A stretch of 5,055 nt of DNA. Origin: Lentzea aerocolonigenes (GTDB lineage: Bacteria; Actinomycetota; Actinomycetes; Mycobacteriales; Pseudonocardiaceae). The translations under genes were made by a program, and so were the position numbers. Shown here piece by piece: positions 1 through 5,055 of the stretch. The notes under the pieces were generated by a model. The model had not been told where the DNA came from. It ran no database searches and saw only the letters and a program-made list of their open reading frames with translations. How positions within the stretch are numbered: position 1 is the stretch's first letter; the number at the start of each line of letters is the position of its first letter. Location of the stretch: positions 1-5,055 of the forward strand of contig NZ_JYJG01000521.1 of the NCBI RefSeq assembly GCF_000955955.1, in the 5' to 3' direction.

Positions 1-804
1 CACCAGTTCCAGTCACTTGTGGACGCCGGATATCACGTTGTCGCCCCTGACCAGCGCGGCTACGGGCACACCGACAGCGCGGAAAGCATGGAGCAGTACA
101 GCATTCTGCACCTCGTGGGGGACGTGGCGCAGTTGATCCACGCGCTGGGCGAGGAACAGGCTGTCGTGATCGGGCACGACTGGGGCGCCGTCGTCGCGTG
201 GTACACCGCGTTGTTGCGGCCGGACCTGGTGCGCGGCGTGGCCGGCCTCAGCGTGCCACCGGCACCGCGGTCTCCGGCTCCGCCCCTGAGTCTGTTGCGT
301 CAGCATTTCGGCGAGGGCTTCTACCAGATCTACTTCCAGCGTCCCGGGGTCGCGGAGGCCGAGTTCGAAGCCGACGTGCGCACGATGTTCCGGACGCTGC
401 TCGGCGGCACCACGGACCGGCCGGGTGTGCCGGCGGGGGCGGGCTTCCTCGACCAGTTCACCGCACCACAGGTGCTCCCGGACTGGCTGGACGACGAGGA
501 CATCGACGTGGCCGTCGACTCGTTCACCCGTTCCGGCTTCAGCGGTGGCCTGAACTGGTACCGCAACATCGACCGCAACTGGGAACTGACCTCCCCCTGG
601 CACCACGCCCAGATCACGCCGCCGGCGCTCTACCTCAGCGGTGAGCGCGACCTCGTCCGGCAGTTCACCGACATCAGCGGAATCGACCGGATCGTCCCGA
701 ACCTCCGCGGAATCGTCGACATCCCCGATGCCGGGCACTGGCTCCCGCAGGAGCGCCCGGACGAGGTGAACACCGCATTGCTGAACTTCATCAAGGAGAT
801 CTGA
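1..804 (+). CDS. Epoxide-hydrolase-like alpha/beta hydrolase (5' end outside window)
   Basis: This is an alpha/beta-fold hydrolase of the soluble epoxide hydrolase type, which opens epoxides to vicinal diols through an aspartyl-ester intermediate; it should be cytoplasmic. The frame is open from base 1, so the true start lies upstream. About 267 codons are visible, and the family usual of about 290-330 suggests the N-terminal strands and the HGxP oxyanion loop are cut off. Visible landmarks are DQRGYGHTD after the third strand; the nucleophile elbow GHDWG with Asp at 178-180; cap-domain tyrosines in FYQIYF (319-336) and NWYR (Tyr 559-561), which in this family polarise the epoxide; the acid Asp in GERD (649-651); and the base His in DAGHW (736-738). 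An Asp rather than Ser nucleophile plus the cap tyrosines favours epoxide hydrolase, although haloalkane dehalogenases and fluoroacetate dehalogenases share the fold. The natural substrate cannot be read from the sequence. A Shine-Dalgarno for a lost downstream gene lies inside its last codons. Confidence 0.93.
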   Translation, partial: HQFQSLVDAGYHVVAPDQRGYGHTDSAESMEQYSILHLVGDVAQLIHALGEEQAVVIGHDWGAVVAWYTALLRPDLVRGVAGLSVPPAPRSPAPPLSLLRQHFGEGFYQIYFQRPGVAEAEFEADVRTMFRTLLGGTTDRPGVPAGAGFLDQFTAPQVLPDWLDDEDIDVAVDSFTRSGFSGGLNWYRNIDRNWELTSPWHHAQITPPALYLSGERDLVRQFTDISGIDRIVPNLRGIVDIPDAGHWLPQERPDEVNTALLNFIKEI

Positions 805-832
805 CGTGAGCGGCGTCGGTTGGCCATCGTGA
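793..832 (+). other. Orphan ribosome-binding site and GTG start with only 8 codons
   Basis: AAGGAG (793-798) lies inside the end of the hydrolase gene and is followed after 7 bases by GTG (806-808), which begins just after the hydrolase stop. This is the typical layout of a translationally coupled second cistron in an actinomycete operon. The frame reads only VSGVGWPS before TGA at 830-832. Seen: a good RBS and start without a gene. Inference: the 5' stub of a downstream cistron whose body was lost. It could also be a chance purine run in the Lys-Glu codons near the hydrolase's end. Confidence 0.4.
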
Positions 833-1128
833 GAGGTGTCCGGCGTGCCCAGCGCCGCGGCCGATACCGCTCCCGCGCTGTCGAAGATCGCCGATGGGCG
901 GACGGTGCCGCCGGCCTTCCGTCGAACTCGTGCCGGCTGCCCGGCCTCAGCTCGACCTGCACGTGCGGTCGCGGCACCACACCGCGACCGCACGCGGCAA
1001 TCCGGCACGTCGCAACGCCACCGCGGTCAGCTCACCGTCGCCATATTTCAGGCGGGATCTGCCTGGCCGCCGCGAACCCGGTGTGCGTTCCGCGTGGACG
1101 GTGCCCGTGACCTGTGGCTCCTCACCTC
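805..1128. other. Gene-free stretch after the hydrolase
   Basis: No reading frame in this stretch on either strand gives a protein that looks real to me: the open frames translate to Arg/Pro/Ala-rich low-complexity strings without recognisable motifs. The only clear items are the orphan RBS/GTG start at the left edge and the strong inverted repeat at 962-994. The stretch is probably decayed or non-coding DNA. Confidence 0.6.
962..994 (+). terminator. 13-bp perfect hairpin, probable terminator of the hydrolase operon
   Basis: CGTGCGGTCGCGG (962-974) and CCGCGACCGCACG (982-994) are perfect inverted repeats separated by a 7-base loop. No U-tract follows, which is common for actinomycete terminators. 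It lies about 158 bases behind the hydrolase stop, far for a terminator of that gene. This fits the idea that a short downstream cistron once lay between them. An operator for a dimeric regulator is less likely given the length and GC content of the stem. Confidence 0.55.
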
Positions 1129-1374
1129 GATCGCCTGGCAGAGGATGCTGGCGATGCCGGTCACGCTCTTCCTGTTCCAGTCCGCCGCCATCGGGAGAAC
1201 TTTCTGCTGCCCTACGTCGTGCTCACCGATGACCGGACATTCCCGTTCACCGCCGCCCTCCACAACCTCGTGATCACCAGCAGGCGGCTCTCGATCATTC
1301 CCCTGATCACGTTGTTCCTCGGGCTGCGTCACCGCTGGCGCGTCGATCTGCTGTCCGGCGTCGCAAAGTCGTGA
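1129..1374 (+). pseudogene. Remnant of a MalG-type (CUT1) sugar ABC transporter permease, C-terminal end
   Basis: Carbohydrate ABC permeases of the MalG type end in a transmembrane segment, a WNNFLLP-like block, and a last helix followed by a short basic tail. Two frames here supply these pieces in order. In one frame, 1145-1194 reads MLAMPVTLFLFQSAAIG, resembling the helix before the block. After a shift of one base, 1195 onward reads ENFLLPYVVLTDDRTFPF, and 1270-1371 reads LVIT, then LSIIPLITLFLGL, then WRVDLLSG near the stop at 1372-1374. The sequence looks like a family member that lost one base in the Trp-Asn-Asn codons around 1193-1196. The usual ten to fifteen residues between the TFPF block and LVIT also appear to be missing. 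Roughly the first two-thirds of the gene is absent. It therefore cannot encode a working permease. The family call rests on recalled family patterns, not on a search. Confidence 0.75.
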
Positions 1375-1383
1375 CCACACGAC
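1368..1383 (+). repeat. Small hairpin over the stop of the permease remnant
   Basis: GTCGTG (1368-1373) and CACGAC (1378-1383) form a 6-bp stem with a 4-base loop across the stop codon of the permease remnant. It is too short to be called a terminator with confidence. Confidence 0.25.
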
Positions 1384-1401
1384 CGGAGCAGATGAGGGCC
1401 G

Positions 1402-1449
1402 ATGACGGACACAACGCCTGCGAGGAGGCGGATACGGGCCGTGGCCTGA
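1402..1449 (+). pseudogene. Possible 15-codon stub of a secreted-protein gene
   Basis: ATG at 1402 opens a frame that reads MTDTTPARRRIRAVA and stops at TGA 1447-1449. It begins 27 bases behind the permease remnant on the same strand, where sugar-transport operons often carry a glycoside hydrolase. A polar start, an arginine cluster and then the first hydrophobic residues look like the beginning of a signal peptide. The purine-rich AGATGAGGG just upstream is a poor RBS. Inference only: this may be the 5' stub of a lost secreted enzyme, and such short frames also arise by chance. Confidence 0.25.
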
Positions 1450-1462
1450 ACTGACCAGCGGT

Positions 1463-1475
1463 CCACCGAGGGTGG
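1463..1475. repeat. Short hairpin behind the GH115 gene
   Basis: CCACC (1463-1467) and GGTGG (1471-1475) pair with a 3-base loop. It lies about 75 bases downstream of the GH115 stop, reading along the minus strand. It could contribute to termination, but the stem is short and no U-tract is seen; I find no better terminator for that gene. Confidence 0.2.
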
Positions 1476-1532
1476 TGTGGGTCGGCGATGCACAGTGATG
1501 TCTCCTGTCAGCGCGTGGACGGACCGATAGCC

Positions 1533-1548
1533 AGGAAAGCGTTTACAG
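1533..1548. promoter_or_regulatory. LacI/cre-like operator site directly behind the GH115 gene
   Basis: AGGAAAGCGTTTACAG matches the general LacI-family/cre pattern TGWAANCGNTNWCA at 13 of 14 positions (1534-1547). It shares 12 of 16 bases with the operator in front of the GH115 gene, including a run of eight. The central CG step typical of LacI-family sites is present. It ends 2 bases from the GH115 stop codon. I see no convincing promoter beside it, so it may be an auxiliary (looping) operator, or the leftover operator of a transcription unit now lost. Confidence 0.5.
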
Positions 1549-1550
1549 GC

Positions 1551-4490
1551 CTAGCGGACCTCGCGATCCGCCGCCTCCGGCTGATAGCTCTCCGGCGGGG
1601 CGAGGTAGGTGGCCGGCAGGCCTCCTGTGTTCACCACGATCTGGTCCACGACCATGCCGGGGTCGACCATCAGCAGGCGCAGCACGTGCTCGCCGGGTCT
1701 GGTGACGGTCAGCGAGCCGGTGAGCTTCTCCACGCCCTCGGTGACGTTGCGCGCCCACGCGTCGTCCCACCTGCCCGTGGCGACGGCCTGACCTGACAGC
1801 ACCACGGCGGGACCGTTGTCGAGTGCGATGGCGAGCCGTCGGTTCCCGCGCGCGTCCAGTGACGGCAGGCGGAACACCGTCACCGGGAAAGTCCCTGCAC
1901 CTGCGAACAGGATCCGGTAGGTCAGCTCCGGCGACCGGGTCGTCACGCCGTCGGTGATGGGCGTCGCGGTCGAGGGAACGGCCTCCACCGCGGCCCGCCG
2001 CCTGCCGAGCCCGCGCACCACACGCCAGTCAGCACCGCTACGCGCCACGCGGCCGTGAAAGTGCGCCGCGTCGATCGAGACGTAGCCATGGGCCTCGACG
2101 AATCCCGTGGCGCGCCTGCGTGCCTCCTCACCGTCGTTGCTGACGCGCAGCGGCACGGACACGGTCTTCCCCGCGCCGGTGAACGTCACCCTCGCCTCGT
2201 TCCTGCCCACAGGCGCCCGCGACCAGTCGATGGAAACCCACACACGAACCTGGTCGGTGACGGTGTCGGAGGTCGAGTTCACCTGCACCCACGGGTGGCT
2301 TGTCGAGGCGCGCCAGGTGAAGGAGCGGAATCCGGTGTTGAAGACGTCCACGAAACGGCGGTCGCGCGGGTAGGAGGAGAAGGACAGTGGCCGCGCGATG
2401 CCTGTCTCGTTGCCCTCGGTGGCCACACCCAGCCCCGAGGTGTTCTGCGGCGTCACGCGGACCACGGTCGGGCGGCCCGGCGCCTGTGGGATGTCGGTGG
2501 GATAGGGGTTGACGACGCCGTTCCACTTGCCACCCGCGATCTCGAGGTTGTAGCGCCGGGTGAGCGCCTCCTCCTCCGCGTGCGCGGCCTCGCACAGGTC
2601 CGCGTACCTGTTCACCCCCGCTCCCCTGCCCTGCCGGGACGCCAGTGCGTTGCAGTCCGCCCAGTAGTACTTGAGGTTCATCAGGTAGGCACCGTGCACC
2701 GGGTACTCGACCAGCTCGTAGAAGGCGTTCTGGTAGGCCGCGGGCAGTTTGCGGCCCAGCGCCTTCGTCCGCTCCAGCAGGTTCCGGTAGGCGGCCATCC
2801 GCTCGCCCGCCTCGTCACCGTGGTGCACCAGGGAGATCGTGCCGCGGTCGACGAACTCCGGGCGCCGTTCGGCGGCGAGGCGGTAGAACTCCGTGCGGAT
2901 GGTGGCGATCTCGTTGCCGTGCTGCCGCCCGAACTGCCGGCCCGTCCACTCGACCAGGAAGTCCTCGATGTTCTCAGGGCCCCACCGGTGGATGTTCCAC
3001 GCGAGGTCCATGCAGAAGGACAGTCCGGCCTCCTGCGACTTGATGTCGCCGACATTGATGACCCACAGGCGATCGACGCGGTGCTCATGGGCGCGGCGCA
3101 GCTCCTGCCAGATCTTGCCGATCTGGGTGGTGTCCAGCCACAGGTAGCTCTTCGGGGTGCCCCAGTACGAGATGTGGTAGTAGAGCCCGTTGCCGCCGGG
3201 GCGCCGCTGCTCCGCGCTGGTGGGCATCTGCCGCATGTTGCCGTGGTTGTCGTCCGGCCAGACGAGGGTGACGTCCTCGGGCACCTGCACGCCCGCGTTG
3301 TAGAGGTCCAGGACCTCCTTGTAGGGGATGAAGATCTGCGGACCCGCGGTGGCCTTGACCTCCTCGGCCAGGATCCGGCGCTGGTCGGTGATGATCCGGT
3401 TCATCACCGCCACCTTCTCCGGCACCGTCTTCGCGTAGCGGGTCTGGAAGCCGGAGTCGTGCAGGCCACGCATGCCGATCGTCCAGCAGCTCTCGTAGGC
3501 GGCGTTCTGCCGCGCCCGCGCCCGCCAGTAGTCGGCGATCACGCGGGGATTCACCGTGTAGTCGTACTCCGGCAGGCTGCCGTCGGGGTTGCGGTGTGCC
3601 TCGGCCCACGGTTGCCACTCGTGGACACCGTTGCGCAGCAACGCTTCCGGGTGGCTGGAGCCGATCACGATCCCGTACTCGTCGGCGAGCCGGGCGTTCT
3701 CCGGGTACTTGTTGAAGTAATCGGTGTACGGGTGCATGGCGGGCCACAGGTAGTTGGCCTTCAACCGGAGCAGCAGCTCGAAGATCTTCTTGTACGTCTC
3801 CGGGCCGATGTTCTTGTCCCGCTCCTGCGTCCGGTTGGACCACGTGGTCAGGTTCCGCTCGTCGTTGATGAAGATGCCCCGGTAACGCACCGACGGTTCA
3901 CGACGCTTGACCGGCCCCGCCTCGACGCTCACCGTCGTGCGGCGTTCCACCGGCACGTCGGCCCACCAGTACCACGGCGACACACCGATCCGCTCCGAGA
4001 TGTCGTAGCTGCCGTACACCGTGCCACGCCGGTCGCTTCCCGCGATCACGAGCGCCCGGTCCACGCCCGGCAGTGGGCGCTCCACCACCTGCGTCACCGA
4101 GGCCTCCCACCGGCCCACCACCTCCGCGGTGTCCAGCCGCCCCTCCGCGATCAGGCGGTCGATGACCGGGCTCGCGCCGATGGTGCCGATCAGCACCGCC
4201 GTCGTGGACATCCCGGACGTGGTGCGGCGCAGGCGTGGCCGCACGCCGCTGACCCGTTCCAGATCGGCGGCCAAGTCCCCCGCGGCACGGGCGACGGCGG
4301 GGTCGTCCACCTGGTCCACGAACAGGTCCACTGCGGCACCGTCCTGAACGAGGCTGAACCCGCCCCCGGCGACCCCACTGCTGCCGGGCGCCGCCCCCGC
4401 GGTACCCGGCAGCAGTGGGGCGACCCCGGCGATCGCCATACCGCGTAACAACGACCTGCGCGTCCAACCGTTCGATTCCCTGTTCGACAC
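1551..4490 (-). CDS. Tat-exported GH115 alpha-glucuronidase
   Basis: A family GH115 glycoside hydrolase of 979 residues. Characterised members are exo-acting xylan alpha-1,2-(4-O-methyl)-glucuronidases (EC 3.2.1.131) that debranch intact glucuronoxylan; some act on other glucuronic-acid-capped polymers. Start: GTG at 4490-4488, with AGGAAGG 8 bases upstream; the frame stays open further upstream, but those starts lack such an RBS and the furthest lie before the predicted transcription start. Residues 10-17 (TRRSLLRG) plus a hydrophobic stretch and AGA-A at 31-34 form a Tat signal. Then come an N-terminal alpha/beta domain (about 40-195) and a TIM-barrel core (about 200-490) with RGIFINDE (204-211), LKANYLWPAM (243-252), ADEYGIVIGSSHPE (269-282), TIGMRGLHD (337-345), WPDDNHGNMRQ (411-421) and NVGDIKSQE (479-487). 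A helical domain and beta-sandwich domains follow, including a GH115 C-terminal-like module (about 795-970). Length and blocks match intact family members. Probably secreted folded; whether xylan is the substrate is inferred from family. Confidence 0.95.
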   Translation of the reverse strand: MSNRESNGWTRRSLLRGMAIAGVAPLLPGTAGAAPGSSGVAGGGFSLVQDGAAVDLFVDQVDDPAVARAAGDLAADLERVSGVRPRLRRTTSGMSTTAVLIGTIGASPVIDRLIAEGRLDTAEVVGRWEASVTQVVERPLPGVDRALVIAGSDRRGTVYGSYDISERIGVSPWYWWADVPVERRTTVSVEAGPVKRREPSVRYRGIFINDERNLTTWSNRTQERDKNIGPETYKKIFELLLRLKANYLWPAMHPYTDYFNKYPENARLADEYGIVIGSSHPEALLRNGVHEWQPWAEAHRNPDGSLPEYDYTVNPRVIADYWRARARQNAAYESCWTIGMRGLHDSGFQTRYAKTVPEKVAVMNRIITDQRRILAEEVKATAGPQIFIPYKEVLDLYNAGVQVPEDVTLVWPDDNHGNMRQMPTSAEQRRPGGNGLYYHISYWGTPKSYLWLDTTQIGKIWQELRRAHEHRVDRLWVINVGDIKSQEAGLSFCMDLAWNIHRWGPENIEDFLVEWTGRQFGRQHGNEIATIRTEFYRLAAERRPEFVDRGTISLVHHGDEAGERMAAYRNLLERTKALGRKLPAAYQNAFYELVEYPVHGAYLMNLKYYWADCNALASRQGRGAGVNRYADLCEAAHAEEEALTRRYNLEIAGGKWNGVVNPYPTDIPQAPGRPTVVRVTPQNTSGLGVATEGNETGIARPLSFSSYPRDRRFVDVFNTGFRSFTWRASTSHPWVQVNSTSDTVTDQVRVWVSIDWSRAPVGRNEARVTFTGAGKTVSVPLRVSNDGEEARRRATGFVEAHGYVSIDAAHFHGRVARSGADWRVVRGLGRRRAAVEAVPSTATPITDGVTTRSPELTYRILFAGAGTFPVTVFRLPSLDARGNRRLAIALDNGPAVVLSGQAVATGRWDDAWARNVTEGVEKLTGSLTVTRPGEHVLRLLMVDPGMVVDQIVVNTGGLPATYLAPPESYQPEAADREVR
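4373..4420 (-). repeat. Perfect 16-bp inverted repeat inside the GH115 signal-peptide coding region
   Basis: CCCCACTGCTGCCGGG (4373-4388) and CCCGGCAGCAGTGGGG (4405-4420) are perfect inverted repeats with a 16-base spacer. The spacer itself holds CCGC/GCGG (4391-4394 and 4399-4402), which can stack a further 4 bp. The mRNA would fold a very stable hairpin from codon 24 to codon 39, over the end of the Tat signal and the predicted cleavage site. The 9-bp direct repeat GGCGACCCC occurs at 4368-4376 and 4419-4427, 51 bases (17 codons) apart, overlapping the outer ends. No U-tract follows in the direction of transcription. Confidence 0.85.
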
Positions 4491-4498
4491 GGATTCGA

Positions 4499-4505
4499 CC
4501 TTCCT
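4499..4505 (-). promoter_or_regulatory. Ribosome-binding site deciding the GH115 start
   Basis: On the minus strand AGGAAGG lies 8 bases before the GTG codon at 4490-4488. It is the best Shine-Dalgarno near the open end of the frame and places the twin arginines at residues 11-12, as expected for a Tat signal. It therefore decides the start against the in-frame GTG at 4511-4509 and earlier ones. Confidence 0.8.
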
Positions 4506-4525
4506 GCACACGATGGAGAAGAAGT

Positions 4526-4538
4526 GTTGTGACACAAC
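4526..4538. repeat. 13-bp inverted repeat in the GH115 leader
   Basis: GTTGTG-A-CACAAC is a perfect 6+1+6 inverted repeat placed just downstream of the LacI-type operator, at about +17 to +29 of the predicted transcript. The single-base centre makes an RNA hairpin awkward, so a binding site for a second dimeric regulator is the more natural reading. I cannot assign a regulator. Confidence 0.45.
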
Positions 4539-4539
4539 G

Positions 4540-4555
4540 TGGAAAGCGCTTACCA
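4540..4555. promoter_or_regulatory. LacI-family operator over the GH115 transcription start
   Basis: TGGAAAGCGCTTACCA is a near-perfect palindrome (7 of 8 base pairs symmetric) with the central CG step typical of LacI-family operators. It also resembles the cre pattern, 12 of 14 at 4541-4554. It covers about -1 to +15 relative to the predicted start site, an ideal position for repression by blocking. In actinomycetes LacI-family repressors of this kind sense oligosaccharides and control polysaccharide-degrading enzymes, so sugar-induced expression of the GH115 gene is likely. No regulator gene is in the window. Confidence 0.75.
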
Positions 4556-4560
4556 ACAGG

Positions 4561-4589
4561 ACGGTAGGAGGCCCGTGGACGACCGTCAA
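4561..4589 (-). promoter_or_regulatory. Housekeeping-type promoter of the GH115 gene
   Basis: On the minus strand TTGACG (4589-4584) is separated by exactly 17 bases from TACCGT (4566-4561), close to the -35 and -10 consensus used by the principal sigma factor of actinomycetes. The start site would fall near 4554, giving a leader of about 64 bases before the GTG start. The LacI-type operator begins right at that point. Confidence 0.7.
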
Positions 4590-4645
4590 GCGGCCGGGAG
4601 TGTCACGCAGGAGTACGCCGGCGCGTGCGATCACACACGGCGAGA

Positions 4646-4662
4646 GGCAACCACCGGGCAAC
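4646..4662. repeat. GGCAAC direct repeat with 11-bp spacing upstream of the GH115 promoter
   Basis: GGCAAC occurs at 4646-4651 and again at 4657-4662, one helical turn apart and 57-73 bases upstream of the -35 element. Direct repeats with 11-bp period are bound by OmpR-type winged-helix activators in actinomycetes. The units are short, so this may be chance. Confidence 0.2.
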
Positions 4663-4685
4663 TCTCCGTTCGGGCTCTCCGGACC

Positions 4686-4718
4686 GGAAGGGGTGGACCC
4701 ACACGGTCCACCCCTTCC
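4686..4718 (-). terminator. Terminator of the upstream carbohydrate-related gene
   Basis: GGAAGGGGTGGACC (4686-4699) and GGTCCACCCCTTCC (4705-4718) form a perfect 14-bp stem with a 5-base loop. It begins 4 bases after the stop codon of the minus-strand gene to the right. There is no U-tract, as is usual in high-GC actinomycetes. It separates that gene from the GH115 gene, which has its own promoter, so the two are probably separate transcription units. Confidence 0.85.
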
Positions 4719-4722
4719 CTCG

Positions 4723-5055
4723 CTAACGTCCGGCCAGCACCTCCGTGATCCCGAGGAACCCCCGTGTAGTGCCCGGCGCTCGACTGGTCAGATCGAGCCG
4801 GATTCGTCCGGTGCTCACCGGAGTGAAGGTGACCCTGGTCGGTTTCCCGGACTCCGTCGCCCACTGGACCCGCGTGTTGCGAACCGGCACGAACGCCCTT
4901 CCGTTCCAATAGGACACGGCGATCGCCGCCGGCAGGCCGTGCAACGAGTCGATGACGAACGATGCCTGCACCGAGCCGACCGGTGCTCCCTCCACACCGG
5001 ACAGCGACACCCACTCGGTCGCGTGTGCCCTGCTCACCGCCGGCAGCAGGGCCGT
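4723..5055 (-). CDS. C-terminal module of a probable secreted glycoside hydrolase (partial)
   Basis: The frame is open to the right edge of the window, so only the last 110 residues plus the TAG stop (4725-4723) are visible. The segment runs from TALLPAVSRAHATEWVSL through IAVSYWNGRAFVPV and TRVTFTPVSTGRIRLDL to the end at EVLAGR. The order of a sequence like 'V-Y-dG-x-f-x-PV', a tryptophan strand, and 'ptxvtF-PV-t-xRiRLdl' is the layout of the galactose-binding, discoidin-like (F5/8 type C) modules found at the C-terminus of many secreted actinomycete glycoside hydrolases, such as GH2 and GH127 enzymes. No catalytic residues are within the window, so the enzyme class cannot be given. Its neighbour, the GH115 gene, points to a shared role in polysaccharide breakdown. 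Confidence 0.8.
   Translation of the reverse strand, partial: TALLPAVSRAHATEWVSLSGVEGAPVGSVQASFVIDSLHGLPAAIAVSYWNGRAFVPVRNTRVQWATESGKPTRVTFTPVSTGRIRLDLTSRAPGTTRGFLGITEVLAGR

Noticed and set aside
13..1008. Long open frame on the minus strand (331 codons) opposite the epoxide hydrolase
   Set aside because: It is a shadow of the hydrolase gene and runs on into non-coding DNA; the translation has no family features.
836..1273. Plus-strand frame of 145 codons covering the gap and the permease fragment
   Set aside because: Its first 100 or so residues are Arg/Pro/Ala-rich and feature-free, it runs through the 962-994 hairpin, and only its middle part matches a permease helix before going out of frame.
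1368..1550. Promoter for a plus- or minus-strand transcript beside the 1533-1548 operator-like site
   Set aside because: No -35/-10 pair with reasonable spacing was found on either strand.
3634..3660. CAACGCTTCC inside the GH115 gene as a third LacI/cre-like site
   Set aside because: It lacks the flanking TG/CA positions and has little symmetry; the match is no better than expected by chance in GC-rich coding DNA.
2055..4448. Very long open frame on the plus strand (797 codons) opposite the GH115 gene
   Set aside because: It is the antisense shadow of a high-GC gene with strong third-position bias. Its translation is rich in Arg, Val, His and Pro and has no recognisable motif, while the minus strand shows clear GH115 blocks throughout.
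4491..4661. In-frame 57-codon extension of the GH115 protein upstream of the chosen GTG
   Set aside because: It would place the Tat twin arginines at residues 68-69, and it runs through the promoter and operator; the best RBS lies before the GTG at 4490.

Overview
The window is high-GC DNA whose coding regions strongly prefer G or C at third codon positions. Starts are GTG-type, there is a twin-arginine secretion signal, and hairpin terminators lack U-tracts. This fits an actinomycete, perhaps of Pseudonocardiales/Streptomyces type; that assignment is inference from composition and protein style, not from a marker gene.

Layout, left to right. (1) Bases 1-804, plus strand: the 3' part of an epoxide-hydrolase-like alpha/beta hydrolase whose start lies outside the window. 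(2) Bases 805-1550: about 750 bases with no intact gene. This stretch holds an orphan Shine-Dalgarno/GTG start just after the hydrolase, a 13-bp hairpin (probable terminator), a decayed C-terminal fragment of a MalG-type sugar ABC permease, a possible 15-codon stub of a secreted-protein gene, and a LacI-type operator-like site. (3) Bases 1551-4490, minus strand: a complete gene for a Tat-exported family GH115 alpha-glucuronidase. (4) Bases 4491-4722: its control region, with a good -35/-10 promoter, a LacI-type operator at the predicted transcription start, a second small inverted repeat, and the terminator of the next gene. (5) Bases 4723-5055, minus strand: the C-terminal 110 residues of a probably extracellular, carbohydrate-related protein.

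The functional theme of the right three-quarters is plant cell-wall polysaccharide use. GH115 enzymes remove (4-O-methyl)-glucuronic acid side chains from glucuronoxylan, or glucuronic acid from related polymers. The upstream same-strand gene appears to end in a discoidin-like module of the kind found at the ends of secreted glycoside hydrolases. The permease remnant suggests a sugar-uptake operon once lay on the left side. Two similar LacI/cre-like sites flank the GH115 gene, one over its start site and one directly behind its stop codon, which suggests local control by a sugar-responsive LacI-family repressor encoded elsewhere.

I do not see a novel defence system, mobile element or CRISPR array. 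The more unusual signals are the paired operator-like sites, a perfect 16-bp inverted repeat inside the signal-peptide coding region of the GH115 gene, and the layered gene remnants between 805 and 1450.
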